Shown: positions 9,657-17,888 of the stretch, piece by piece
How the letters are laid out: the number at the start of each line of letters is the position of its first letter
Numbering within the stretch: position 1 is the first letter of the stretch
NCBI RefSeq assembly: GCF_039531105.1
Contig: NZ_BAAAPK010000001.1
Coordinates: forward strand, 124,001-188,000
Length of the DNA stretch: 64,000 nucleotides
Direction of reading: 5' to 3'
Source: Microbacterium lacus
GTDB lineage: Bacteria > Actinomycetota > Actinomycetes > Actinomycetales > Microbacteriaceae
Position numbers and translations under genes: made by a program
Notes under the pieces: model-generated
The model's input: only the letters and a program-made list of their open reading frames with translations
Database searches by the model: none
Told to the model about the DNA's origin: nothing

Positions 9657-10171
9657 CCACGAGTGATGAAGCGGACGACGTCGAAGCGCAGATCGCGGGC
9701 GAGATGACCGCGTTCGCCCCCGCGGACAGGTACGGTACCTCCGCCCCGATCGGCGCCACCATCGTTGACTGGCGCACCCTCCGCGACGCCGACGCCCGGA
9801 CCGCGTGGGACACACTCCGAGACTGGGTCGAATGGTTCACCGACCGTTACCGCATCCCCGAATCCACCGTGCCCCGCTGCTGGTACAAGCACGGGCAGCT
9901 CGTGGAAGAGCTCTCCGCCCTGCACACCGCGCACACCGCCGCGTTTGATTCCAGCGACGCCGGCTTTGGACCCATCGGCTGGCACGAACGCCTCTCGCTC
10001 GCCCTCCCCCGTCTGAATCGCGCCTACGCCGGCGGATGCAGCAACGGCCACCACGAACACATCTCCCGCCCGCAACAACCCGTTGACGAGCAGGACTGGG
10101 ACGTGTGGACCACCCAGGCCCACGCCCACCGAGACACCCCGGTGTCTCACCATCGAAAGGAAGAACAATGA
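9653..10171 (+). CDS. DUF4913-like protein
   Basis: 172 residues from ATG 9653 (ATGA overlap). The core ARTAWDTLRDWVEWFTDRY followed by PRCWYKHGQLVEELSALHTAH resembles DUF4913 proteins, which recur in actinobacterial plasmids and conjugative elements next to SSB or coupling proteins. Function unknown. The tail is His-rich. The assignment is from memory of the family pattern and should be treated as probable. Its stop overlaps the ATG of ssb. Confidence 0.65.
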   Translation: MTTSDEADDVEAQIAGEMTAFAPADRYGTSAPIGATIVDWRTLRDADARTAWDTLRDWVEWFTDRYRIPESTVPRCWYKHGQLVEELSALHTAHTAAFDSSDAGFGPIGWHERLSLALPRLNRAYAGGCSNGHHEHISRPQQPVDEQDWDVWTTQAHAHRDTPVSHHRKEEQ

Positions 10172-10620
10172 CCACCAGAATCCCGGTCACCATCGAGGGC
10201 AACCTCACCGGCGACCCCGAACACGGCGCCTCCGAATCCGGCAACGAATACGCCCGGTTCACCGTCGCCGTCAACGACCGCCGCCTCAACGAGACCACCA
10301 ACCGGTGGGAGGACGCCGGCACCGTCTTCCACCGCGTCGTGGTTTTCAATCAGCAGTCCCGGCACGTGGCCGACTCACTCAAGAAGGGCGACGCCGTCCT
10401 CGTCGCCGGCGACCTCCGATTCGGCACCTACATCGACAAGGAGACCGGGCAGAGCCGGGAGACCCGCGACATCGTCGCGGACAACGTCGGAGCTTCCCTG
10501 AAGTTCGTCAGCGTCGACCTTGCCCGCGCCCCAAAAGCTAACGGCCCCGCAGCGGACATATCCGCCACGGGGCCAGTAGCAACACCGGCCTGGAACGCCG
10601 GAGCAACAGTCGCCCGCTGA
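10168..10620 (+). CDS. ssb: Single-stranded DNA-binding protein
   Basis: 150 residues. An OB-fold SSB: N-terminal IPVTIEGNLTGDPE, then YARFTVAVNDRR, FHRVVVFNQQSRHVADSLKKGDAVLVAGDLRFGTY and EIVADNVGASLKFV-like strands. The C terminus lacks the acidic DDDIPF-type tip of the housekeeping SSB and ends GATVAR, as is common for plasmid or element copies. It probably coats the transferred strand. A ribosome site (AAAGGAAG) lies upstream of ATG 10168. It is the last gene of the transfer operon and is followed by a hairpin. Confidence 0.9.
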   Translation: MTTRIPVTIEGNLTGDPEHGASESGNEYARFTVAVNDRRLNETTNRWEDAGTVFHRVVVFNQQSRHVADSLKKGDAVLVAGDLRFGTYIDKETGQSRETRDIVADNVGASLKFVSVDLARAPKANGPAADISATGPVATPAWNAGATVAR

Positions 10621-10627
10621 CCTGACC

Positions 10628-10675
10628 AACAGGGCGGGGCGAGAGTCACTGTACTCCCGCCCCGCCTCTCTGTTC
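10628..10675 (+). terminator. GC-rich hairpin after ssb
   Basis: Arms GGCGGGGCG (10633-10641) and CGCCCCGCC (10658-10666) are perfectly complementary, and the flanks AACAG and CTGTT can extend the stem. It lies 7 bases after the ssb stop. The right flank is pyrimidine-rich but lacks a run of T, as is usual for actinobacterial terminators. Confidence 0.65.
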
Positions 10676-11220
10676 GTCTGGGGAGGCCTGTCAGACGCAG
10701 GTGTGGAATCCAGTTCACCGTTCAAGAGGTGCCTATGAAGTGCTGGGTATGGGCCAACGCGGTCTCACCATCCGCTTGAGCAAATCGTTCCACAACCCCG
10801 CCACGTGTGGCTCTCGCCTGATCGTCCGCAAGGCCCTCGCCTACATCCAGCGTCAAGACCAGTGGACATGGTCTCATCATTGAGTCAAGCAGTCGCGTTG
10901 GACGCATGGGGGTGAACGACACGATCGCGAGACGCTACTCCGACCGGAACGCGAGCCTTTCGCGTGAACCCCCGCGGCAGCGCTTCTTTTCCGGAAGTTG
11001 CCGACCGCGCTGTAAAAAGCTCGGCTACTGATTTGAGCCGCCCAACCACCGGGGCCGACGAGCATGAACAATGACGCGGTAATCCACTACACAAGACGGA
11101 GATTGTGGGGTGATCGGATCGATGCCCCTCGCAGATACGTGATCCGCGCATGGCTTCCATCGCGAGCGAATTCCGGCGACGACTGTCTCGGAAGCGCAAC
11201 CTTGCCTTCCTGGACAGCGC
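10676..11220. other. Intergenic stretch between transfer operon and rhamnose operon
   Basis: About 550 bases separating the end of the transfer operon from the end of rhaB. Short open frames occur on both strands but none has family-like sequence, a ribosome site or consistent codon use. This is the probable left boundary of the metabolic cargo; no transposase or recombinase remnant was recognised. Confidence 0.5.
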
Positions 11221-12639
11221 CTAGTCGAGAGGCTCGAACCGGACGGGTGGGAAGGCCCGCGCGACGTGCGCGCGCATCGTCGCGAGCGAAGCACCCTCGC
11301 CCAGCCAGCCGTGCGCGCGGGCCTGCACGAGCACGTTCCCGAGCGCGGTCGCCTCGACCGGGCCCGCGAGCACGGGCAGGCCCGAGCGGTCCGCGGTGGC
11401 CTGGCAGAGCAGGCCGTTGAGGGATCCGCCGCCGACGAGATGGATGGTGCCGAGATCGCGACCGGACAGCCGGGCCGCCGTGCGCACCGCATCGGCGAAA
11501 GCCTGCGCGATGCTCTCCACGATCGTCCGGGCGAGTCCGGCGCGACCGAGGGGCACGACCGACCCCGACTCGGCGAGCACCGCTGCGACTCGCGCGGGCA
11601 TGTCCCCGGGTGCGGACAAGCGCGGGTCGTTCGCGTCGAACAGCGGGATCTCGCCGGTGACGAGTGCCGCCTCGGCGAGCAGGTCCGGGAGCGCGATCGG
11701 CGCCCCGTCCTCCGCCTCCCACGTGCGCACGGTCTCGCTGAGGAGCCAGAGCCCGGTCACGTTGTGCAGGAACCTCACCCGGCCGTCGACGCCGGCCTCG
11801 TTCGTGAAGTTCGCCTCCCGCGCGGCATCCGACGGCACGGGCTCCTCGAGTTCGACCCCGACGAGTCCCCACGTGCCGCACGAGATGTACGCGGCGGTCG
11901 CCGGGTCCACCATCGGCACCGCGACGACGGCGGACGCGGTGTCGTGCGAGCCCACGGCGACCACCGGCAGCGCCGCACCGACGCGCTCGCGCGCCGCGCC
12001 ATGGAGTGGCCCGATCCGGGTGCCGGGGTCGACGAGCGGCGGCAGAGCGGATGCCGGGATCCCGAGGCGCTCGGCGAGCTCTTCGTCCCACACCCCGGAG
12101 TCCACGCGCAGCAGCCCGGTGGTGGACGCATTCGTGCGCTCGGCGACGACCGCGCCGGTGAGCAGGAAGGCGACGAGATCCGGGATGAGGAGCGCGGCAT
12201 CCGCATCGACGAGACGCGTGTCGGTGACGTACTGGTACAGCGTGTTGAAGGGCAGGAACTGCAGGCCGTTGCGCGCGTAGAGCTCGGCGAACGGCACCGA
12301 GTTGTGCACCCGCTCGACACCGCGCAGACCGCGCTCGTCTCGATAGTGGAACGGCTCGCCCCACAGCTCGCCTGCGCTGACGAGCCCGTAGTCGACCGCC
12401 CACGAGTCGATGCCGACGCTCGCGATGCCCGGCTCCCGACGCACCGCCTCGCGAAGCCCTTCGACCACATGGCGATACAGAGCGGTGAAGTCCCAGTGCA
12501 GGCCGACCGGCCCCTCGACGGGTCCGTTCGGGAAGCGCGCGACGGTCTCCAGCTCGAGCGTGCCGTTCCCGACGCGCCCGATCATGACCCGGCCGCTCGT
12601 CGCGCCCAGGTCGACGGCGGCGACAGCGCCGCCGGTCAT
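11221..12639 (-). CDS. rhaB: Rhamnulokinase
   Basis: 472 residues, FGGY sugar kinase. The N terminus AAVDLGATSGRVMIGRV is the phosphate-binding loop of RhaB, GIDSWAVDYGLV is a RhaB-typical segment, and the C-terminal HLVGGGSLNGLLCQATADRSGLPV is the second ATP-binding motif. It phosphorylates L-rhamnulose to L-rhamnulose 1-phosphate in the cytoplasm. The start ATG overlaps the stop of the aldolase-dehydrogenase gene (ATGA at 12636-12639), so it is the last gene of the rhaI-rhaM-fusion-rhaB operon. Confidence 0.92.
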   Translation of the reverse strand: MTGGAVAAVDLGATSGRVMIGRVGNGTLELETVARFPNGPVEGPVGLHWDFTALYRHVVEGLREAVRREPGIASVGIDSWAVDYGLVSAGELWGEPFHYRDERGLRGVERVHNSVPFAELYARNGLQFLPFNTLYQYVTDTRLVDADAALLIPDLVAFLLTGAVVAERTNASTTGLLRVDSGVWDEELAERLGIPASALPPLVDPGTRIGPLHGAARERVGAALPVVAVGSHDTASAVVAVPMVDPATAAYISCGTWGLVGVELEEPVPSDAAREANFTNEAGVDGRVRFLHNVTGLWLLSETVRTWEAEDGAPIALPDLLAEAALVTGEIPLFDANDPRLSAPGDMPARVAAVLAESGSVVPLGRAGLARTIVESIAQAFADAVRTAARLSGRDLGTIHLVGGGSLNGLLCQATADRSGLPVLAGPVEATALGNVLVQARAHGWLGEGASLATMRAHVARAFPPVRFEPLD

Positions 12640-14669
12640 CGCAGGAATGCTGCGGCGACGCCGGAGTCCACGGGGATGTGCAGGCCGGTGGTGCGGGTGA
12701 GTTCGGGGCCGGTCAGCACGTAGACCGCGTCGGCGACGTTCTCGGGCACGACTTCGCGCTTAAGGATCGTGCGCTGAGCGTAGAACTTTCCGAGGTCCTG
12801 CTCGTCGACGCCGTAGGTCGCCGCGCGGTTCGCGCCCCAGCCCGACGCGAAGATCCCGGAGCCGCGCACGACGCCGTCGGGGTTGATTCCGTTCACCCGG
12901 ACGCCGTGCTCGCCGAGCTCGACCGCGAGGAGGCGGACCTGGTGCGCCTGGTCGGCCTTCGTAGCCGAGTACGCGATGTTGTTCGGGCCGGCGAAGACCG
13001 AGTTCTTGGACGAGATGTAGATGACGTCGCCGCCCATGCCCTGCTCGATGAGCGCCTTCGCGGCGGCCTTCGAGACGAGGAACGAGCCCTTCGCCATCAC
13101 GTCGTGCTGCAGGTCCCAGTCCTTCTCGGTCGTCTCCAGCAGCGGCTTGGAGAGCGACAGCCCGGCGTTGTTCACGACGAGGTCGATGCCGCCGAAGGCC
13201 AGGACCGTCGCGTCGATCGCGGCCTGCACACCCTCGGCATCCGCCACGTTCGCTGCGACTCCGATCGCGACATCCGTTCCGCCGAGCTCGGCCGCGGCGG
13301 CCTGCGCCTTCTCGAGATCGAGGTCGGCCACGACGACGCACGCGCCCTCGGCCGCGAGGCGCGTCGCGATCGCCTTGCCGATTCCGGATGCCGCTCCCGT
13401 GACGAACGCGATGCGCCCCTGGTGCGTCTTCGGCTTCGGCATCCGCTGCAGCTTCGCCTCTTCGAGCGCCCAGTACTCGATGCGGAACTTCTCCGCGTCC
13501 GAGATCGGCGTGTAGGTCGACAGTGCCTCGGCGCCGCGCATCACGTTGATCGCGTTGAGATAGAACTCGCCCGCCACGCGCGCGGTCTGCTTGTTCGCTC
13601 CGAAGCTGAACATGCCGACGCCCGGCACGAGGACGATGAGCGGGTCGGCACCGCGGATCGCCGGGGACTCGGCGGTTGCGTGCGCGTCGTAGTACGCCTG
13701 ATAGTCGGCGCGGTAGGCCTCGTGCAGCTCCTTCAGGCGCGCGATCTGCTCCTCGACGGAGGCACCCGAGGGCAGGTCGAGCAGCATCGGCTTGACTTTG
13801 GTCCGCAGGAAGTGGTCGGGGCATGACGTGCCCAGTTCGGCCAGGCGAGGGGCGTTCGCCGACGCGAGGAACTCCAGCACGCGCGGGTCGTCGGTGAAGT
13901 GGCCGACCATCGGCTTGTCGGTCGAGGCCAGTCCGCGGATCGTCGGGGCGAGGGCCGCGGCGCGTGCTCGGCGTTCGGCATCCGGCAACGCCTCGAAGCC
14001 CGGCAGAACTCCACCGAAAGGCTCGGCCTTTCCGTGCTTCTCGATGTATTCCGCGGCGGTGTCGATGATCCACGCGGAGTTCCGCTCGGCCTCGTCGGAC
14101 GTGTCGCCCCATGCGGTGATGCCGTGGCCGCCCAGGATGCAGCCGATCGCGGCCGGGTGGGCGGCCTTGATCGCCGCGATGTCCAGCCCGAGCTGGAAGC
14201 CCGGGCGACGCCACGGCACCCACACCACCTTGTCGCCGAAGACCTTCGCGGTCAGCTCCTCGCCGTCGGCGGCCGTCGCGATCGCGATGCCGGAGTCGGG
14301 ATGCAGGTGATCCACGTGCGCGGCATCCACGAGGCCGTGCATCGCCGTGTCGATCGACGGGGCAGCACCCCCCTTGCCGTGCAGACAGTAGTCGAAGGCC
14401 GGGACCATCTCGTCCTCGCGCTCCACCCCCGGGTACACGTTCACCAGTGCGCGCAGGCGGTCCAGGCGCAGCACCGCGAGCCCCGCCTCGGTGAGTGTGC
14501 CGAGGTCGCCGCCGGAGCCCTTGACCCAGAGCAGCTCGACCGGTTCACCGGTGACCGGGTCGATCTCGGTGCCCTTGGCGGACGTGTTGCCGCCGGCGTA
14601 GTTCGTGTTCTTCGGGTCCGCTCCCAGGCGGTTCGACCGGGCAATTAGATCGGCTGCTGTGGTGTTCAC
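12636..14669 (-). CDS. rhaEW: Bifunctional rhamnulose-1-phosphate aldolase / lactaldehyde dehydrogenase (RhaEW type)
   Basis: 677 residues with two domains. Residues about 1-400 are a class II aldolase/adducin-type domain: DHLHPDSGIA carries metal-binding His, and GGHGITAWGDTSDEAE is conserved. Residues about 420-677 are a short-chain dehydrogenase with VTGAASGIGKAIA (NAD site) and YSATK (catalytic Tyr and Lys). Such fusions cleave rhamnulose 1-phosphate to dihydroxyacetone phosphate and L-lactaldehyde and oxidise the latter to lactate. The GTG start overlaps the rhaM stop (GTGA). rhaEW is the literature symbol as I recall it; the function is clear from the neighbours. Confidence 0.9.
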   Translation of the reverse strand: MNTTAADLIARSNRLGADPKNTNYAGGNTSAKGTEIDPVTGEPVELLWVKGSGGDLGTLTEAGLAVLRLDRLRALVNVYPGVEREDEMVPAFDYCLHGKGGAAPSIDTAMHGLVDAAHVDHLHPDSGIAIATAADGEELTAKVFGDKVVWVPWRRPGFQLGLDIAAIKAAHPAAIGCILGGHGITAWGDTSDEAERNSAWIIDTAAEYIEKHGKAEPFGGVLPGFEALPDAERRARAAALAPTIRGLASTDKPMVGHFTDDPRVLEFLASANAPRLAELGTSCPDHFLRTKVKPMLLDLPSGASVEEQIARLKELHEAYRADYQAYYDAHATAESPAIRGADPLIVLVPGVGMFSFGANKQTARVAGEFYLNAINVMRGAEALSTYTPISDAEKFRIEYWALEEAKLQRMPKPKTHQGRIAFVTGAASGIGKAIATRLAAEGACVVVADLDLEKAQAAAAELGGTDVAIGVAANVADAEGVQAAIDATVLAFGGIDLVVNNAGLSLSKPLLETTEKDWDLQHDVMAKGSFLVSKAAAKALIEQGMGGDVIYISSKNSVFAGPNNIAYSATKADQAHQVRLLAVELGEHGVRVNGINPDGVVRGSGIFASGWGANRAATYGVDEQDLGKFYAQRTILKREVVPENVADAVYVLTGPELTRTTGLHIPVDSGVAAAFLR

Positions 14670-15016
14670 TCTTGTCCCTGCGTTTGTGCGAGCTGCTGCT
14701 CAAGATGGAAGATGCTTGGAAGTGGACGCGACGCCTCGTCGGCTCGTGTCCGGACGTCACGAAAGAAACGCAAAGACCGGCGCTCCCACTCGGTGGCGAT
14801 CGGATCCCTGCGCAGCGAAGCTGTGGAAGCGACGTCGTCATCGGTCTCGTAGTAACCGATCACCGAGCTCGATCGACGATCGAGGAACAACGAGTAATTT
14901 CGTCGGCCGCTTCGTTGGATGGCCCTGAGCATGTCCGGCCAGACAGCGCGGTGCGCCTCCACGTACTCGTCGACGAGAGCAGGCTCGAGATCCAGGTGAA
15001 AGCAGACCCGTTGCAT
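14666..15016 (-). CDS. rhaM: L-rhamnose mutarotase
   Basis: 116 residues from ATG 15016, which overlaps the rhaI stop as TGATG. MQRVCFHLDL, EAHRAVWPDML and NYSLFLDRR match the RhaM pattern, with His22 in the position of the catalytic His of the E. coli enzyme and the conserved Tyr of NYSLFLD. It interconverts the anomers of L-rhamnose ahead of the isomerase. A longer upstream frame to 15811 is only the shadow of rhaI. The C-terminal FHLEQQLAQTQGQE is slightly longer than in E. coli. Confidence 0.92.
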   Translation of the reverse strand: MQRVCFHLDLEPALVDEYVEAHRAVWPDMLRAIQRSGRRNYSLFLDRRSSSVIGYYETDDDVASTASLRRDPIATEWERRSLRFFRDVRTRADEASRPLPSIFHLEQQLAQTQGQE

Positions 15017-16182
15017 CAGGCCCCCCAGCCGGCCTGCGCGCCGCCGACGCGCTCGGTCTCGATCTTCTGCTGATATCCGGATGCCGCATACGCGGCCATC
15101 GGGTCGGCGGGCAGTCCGCGACCCTCGCGCCACTCGGCGAGAGCCAGTCGCACGTCGGTGTAGAACGCGTCCATGAACACCGCCTGCGCGCCGAGCACGT
15201 CGTTCGCGGACTGGGCCGCGGCCAATGCCGGCTGGTCGATCAGCAGAGCCCGCGCCGTCATCTCCTGGACGTTCAGCACCGAGCGGATCTGGCCCGGGAT
15301 CTTCGCCTCGATGTTGTGGCACTGGTCGAGCATGAACGCGACGTCGGGGTTGTTGAGCCCGCCGCCGCGGATGACCTCGACGATGATGCGGAAGAGCTGG
15401 AACGGATCGGCGGCGCCGACGATGAGGTCGTCGTCGGCGTAGAAGCGTGAGTTGAAGTCGAACGACCCGAGCTTTCCGAGACGGAGGAGCTGCATGACGA
15501 TGAACTCGATGTTCGTCCCCGGCGCGTGGTGCCCGGTGTCCAGGCACACCATCGCCCGGTCGCCGAGCGTCGCCACCTGCGCGTAGGAGGTTCCCCAGTC
15601 GGGAACGTCCGTGTGGTAGAACGACGGCTCGAAGAACTTGTACTCCAGCACGAGTCGCTGCTCGCCCGTCAGGCGCTCGTAGATCGTCCGCAGCGAGTCG
15701 TTCAGCCGGTCCTGACGCGCGCGCATGTCCGTCTGGCCCGGGTAGTTCGAGCCCTCGGCGAGCCAGATCTTCAGGTCGCGCGAGCCCGTGGCGTCCATGA
15801 CGTCGATGCATTCGAGGTGGTGGTCGATCGCCTTGCGGCGGATGCGGTCATCCTCATGAGTCAGGGCGCCGAACTTGTAGTCCTCATCCTGGAACGTGTT
15901 GGAGTTGATCGTGCCGAGCTTCACCCCGAGCTCTTCCGCGTGCCGGCGGAGTGCACCGAAGTCCGCCACCTTGTCCCACGGGATGTGGAGGGCGACGCTC
16001 GGGGCGAGTCCGGTCAGCCGGTTCACCTCGGCGGCGTCGGCGATCTTCTCGAACGGATCGCGAGGTGTGCCGGCGGTCGTCCACACGCGGAAGCGGGTTC
16101 CGGAGTTGCCGAACGCCCACGACGGGAGCTCGATGCCTTGCGCGGCGAGTGTCGCCTCGATGTCGTGCGTGAGGGTGGCCAC
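15016..16182 (-). CDS. rhaI: L-rhamnose isomerase (non-E. coli, RhaI type)
   Basis: 388 residues if translation starts at GTG 16182, which has GAGGAG 7 bases upstream; the frame is open to an ATG at 16215 but that ATG lies inside the operator palindrome. The sequence (SWAFGNSGTRFRVW, DMRARQDRLNDSLR, LEYKFFEPSFYHTDVPDWG, CLDTGHHAPGTNIE, DFNSRFYADDDL, MLDQCHNIEAKIPG) is that of the TIM-barrel RhaI family with metal-binding Glu, Asp and His residues. It converts L-rhamnose to L-rhamnulose. First gene of the operon, controlled by the palindrome at 16203-16214. Confidence 0.92.
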   Translation of the reverse strand: MATLTHDIEATLAAQGIELPSWAFGNSGTRFRVWTTAGTPRDPFEKIADAAEVNRLTGLAPSVALHIPWDKVADFGALRRHAEELGVKLGTINSNTFQDEDYKFGALTHEDDRIRRKAIDHHLECIDVMDATGSRDLKIWLAEGSNYPGQTDMRARQDRLNDSLRTIYERLTGEQRLVLEYKFFEPSFYHTDVPDWGTSYAQVATLGDRAMVCLDTGHHAPGTNIEFIVMQLLRLGKLGSFDFNSRFYADDDLIVGAADPFQLFRIIVEVIRGGGLNNPDVAFMLDQCHNIEAKIPGQIRSVLNVQEMTARALLIDQPALAAAQSANDVLGAQAVFMDAFYTDVRLALAEWREGRGLPADPMAAYAASGYQQKIETERVGGAQAGWGA

Positions 16183-16202
16183 GGTCGTACTCCTCGCAAA
16201 AA

Positions 16203-16214
16203 TGAACCGGTTCA
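16203..16214. promoter_or_regulatory. LacI-type operator upstream of rhaI
   Basis: Perfect palindrome TGAACCGGTTCA with a central CG, as in LacI-family operators. Its near edge is 21 bases before the GTG start of rhaI. The same 12-mer precedes the transport operon and the GH38 gene, and a one-base variant precedes the large hydrolase. Confidence 0.85.
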
Positions 16215-16261
16215 CTCACCATACTCGATACGGTAAAGGGGTCCAAGTGCTGACCGCGAGC

Positions 16262-16610
16262 ATCCGGTTACGCGCCCGCTTGGTTAGGGTCTTCGCGGAT
16301 GCCGTCCATAGGCCGAACGAGGCGATCGAGAGTCTGGACTACGTGCGCAACGACGCGGCCCGCCAGCTCCGGGTCAGTCGCAACTCCACAGTCCGACTGG
16401 TCGTGCTCGGTGTCCGCAACCCTCTCTTCACCGACCTCGGGTGCGGCGCCAGTGGCCAACTCGGTTCATCCGTTCTCGAATCGTTCCCGCGTCCGGCACC
16501 AACTCGGTCGGCACAGCACTCGTTCCATCGGCGACTTCAGCTTGGCCGCGATCAAGCAGCCTTAGGCAGCGCTCGCTCGAGGATCAGTCCCGCAAAGACC
16601 GGAAGCAGCC
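16262..16610 (+). pseudogene. Decayed LacI-family regulator, divergent from rhaI
   Basis: One frame around 16275-16450 reads VRVFADAVHRPNEAIESLDYVRNDAARQLRVSRN in two parts and continues STVRLVVLGVRNPLFTDL. This is the segment joining the DNA-binding headpiece to the sugar-binding domain of LacI repressors (compare the usual AIEELGYVPNAAARSLR and IGLVVPDISNPFF). The helix-turn-helix start is missing or out of frame, and after FTDLGCG the similarity stops. Shorter traces further on (SIGDFSLAAIKQP in another frame) may be remains of the C-terminal domain. It sits divergent from rhaI beyond the operator, where a local rhamnose repressor would be expected. Extent is approximate. Confidence 0.6.
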
Positions 16611-16700
16611 TCTAACACCCCCCTCGCGCCCGCGTCGCCACCGGAGGGGATGAGTGGCTTCCGGCGATCGTCAGGCACATGTTGGCTCGGGCTTGCCCGA

Positions 16701-17627
16701 TCAATGGCCCGAGGCGTCGGGACGCGTATACAAGGTGCCCGCGTAGCGGCTCGGGGGGGTGCCGTACGCAGCAGAGAAGACTCGGGAGAAGTAGAGCGGA
16801 TCGGAGAACCCCACGTACTTCGCAACTTCGTTAACGCGCATCCCGGTGGTGCGAAGAAGACGGGCGGCCTCGTGCAATCGGCGATTGCGAAGCCACACCA
16901 CTATGGATTCACCCGCCCACTGCCGGAAGTGGCGTTGCGCCGTCGCGACGCTGACGCCACCTGCACGAGCCACATCCTGGACGCGGAGCGGCTGGTCCAT
17001 GTTCCGTGAGACAAAGTCCACCATGCGGGCAATGCCGCGCGGCACTTCTGTGTCATCCTTCGAGTCGTCCCAGGCCGCCAACCCGTCCAGCATCAGTACC
17101 CCAAGCGCCCGGGTGACATCATCACCGATCGGCGCCCCGAGAAAGCGCTCCACGCAGAAGCTGCCGATCGAGATCAGTCGTCTACCCGTCTCACTTCGGT
17201 TGGTGACCCCAACGAGCAGGGGTGGCTCCCCGTCGATGCCGCGCCTCGAGGGGGAACCGAAAAGCTCGTGGCCCTCAACCGCGACCTCCGTCGTAACGGC
17301 CGCAGTGCTGGAGTGCCAAGGCACGATATGGACTGCTCCGGTCCGAAAGGGGGCGGACGCGTCCGCTCGATACTCGATGGCGCTGCGCCAGGGAACGCGC
17401 ATTGCCATGCCTGCAGTCATCTTGTGCCGCGTCGTCCGCGTCCGAAGTTCGCCCGAGCCCTCGAGTATCCAGATTAACGACACAGCATCCACTCGGGGCA
17501 CGGGGATCCGCTGTCCGGGGCGGAACTGATACCAGTTCGCCGCGACGACGGCGGGGCTACCGGCGGCAGCGTCCGGGTCGCCCGTGAGATCGTTCGGGTT
17601 GATCGAAATATCCATGTTCTCGCCCAT
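16701..17627 (-). CDS. AraC-family transcription regulator
   Basis: 308 residues: an N-terminal cupin-like sensor region (about 1-190, with LIWILEGSGELRTRTTRHKMTAGMAMRVPW) and a C-terminal double helix-turn-helix (about 205-300) with VQDVARAGGVSVATAQRHFRQWAG and VNEVAKYVGFSDPLYFSRVFSAAYGTPPSRYA. It is transcribed divergently from the ferredoxin-reductase-P450 operon and an 11-bp inverted repeat lies between them, so it probably regulates that operon. An in-frame ATG at 17615 preceded by GGGCGAG is an alternative start that would leave the repeat fully upstream. Confidence 0.88.
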   Translation of the reverse strand: MGENMDISINPNDLTGDPDAAAGSPAVVAANWYQFRPGQRIPVPRVDAVSLIWILEGSGELRTRTTRHKMTAGMAMRVPWRSAIEYRADASAPFRTGAVHIVPWHSSTAAVTTEVAVEGHELFGSPSRRGIDGEPPLLVGVTNRSETGRRLISIGSFCVERFLGAPIGDDVTRALGVLMLDGLAAWDDSKDDTEVPRGIARMVDFVSRNMDQPLRVQDVARAGGVSVATAQRHFRQWAGESIVVWLRNRRLHEAARLLRTTGMRVNEVAKYVGFSDPLYFSRVFSAAYGTPPSRYAGTLYTRPDASGH

Positions 17628-17674
17628 TCACGCCATTCTCGCCGATGCACGCTTATAGGAAGGATGGCGTGAAT
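17626..17674. promoter_or_regulatory. 11-bp inverted repeat between araC-type gene and P450 operon
   Basis: ATTCACGCCAT (17626-17636) and ATGGCGTGAAT (17664-17674) are perfect inverted copies separated by 27 bases. The right copy is 20 bases before the ferredoxin start; the left copy overlaps the first start codon of the AraC gene. Paired sites of this kind suit a dimeric AraC regulator. Confidence 0.65.
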
Positions 17675-17693
17675 AAAGAAGAGGGAGAATCTC

Positions 17694-17888
17694 ATGACTA
17701 GTGTTTCGGTCCGGCGAGAGACGTGTGTTGGAGCGGGTCAATGCGCTCTCGTCGCGGGCGATGTGTTCAACCAGGACGACAACGGAATCGTGGTTCTACT
17801 GCAGGAGCGGCCCGACGGCAAGTTGGACGCGGACGTGAAGCGGGCAGCGGCTCTGTGTCCCGCGCGTGCGATCGATGTCGACTCGTGA
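17694..17888 (+). CDS. [3Fe-4S]-type ferredoxin (P450 partner)
   Basis: 64 residues; ATG 17694 with GAGGGAGA 7 bases upstream. The cluster ligands are CVGAGQC near the N terminus and a single later Cys in AALCPARAI. In the first motif the usual second Cys of a [4Fe-4S] ligand set is Ala (C-x2-A-x2-C), which marks the [3Fe-4S] or mixed-ligand ferredoxins that serve actinobacterial P450s. It should carry electrons from the adjacent reductase to the P450 encoded two genes downstream. Confidence 0.9.
   Translation: MTSVSVRRETCVGAGQCALVAGDVFNQDDNGIVVLLQERPDGKLDADVKRAAALCPARAIDVDS

Noticed and set aside
10701-10883. 60-codon + strand frame after the ssb hairpin
   Set aside because: No ribosome site, no family, composition not protein-like.
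12760-14223. 487-residue - strand frame in another register of the aldolase-dehydrogenase gene
   Set aside because: Low-complexity Arg/Gly/Ala shadow of the real gene.
15017-15811. Long upstream extension of the rhaM frame (to 15811)
   Set aside because: It overlaps all of the C-terminal half of rhaI in another register; the ATG at 15016 in TGATG fits the known RhaM N terminus.
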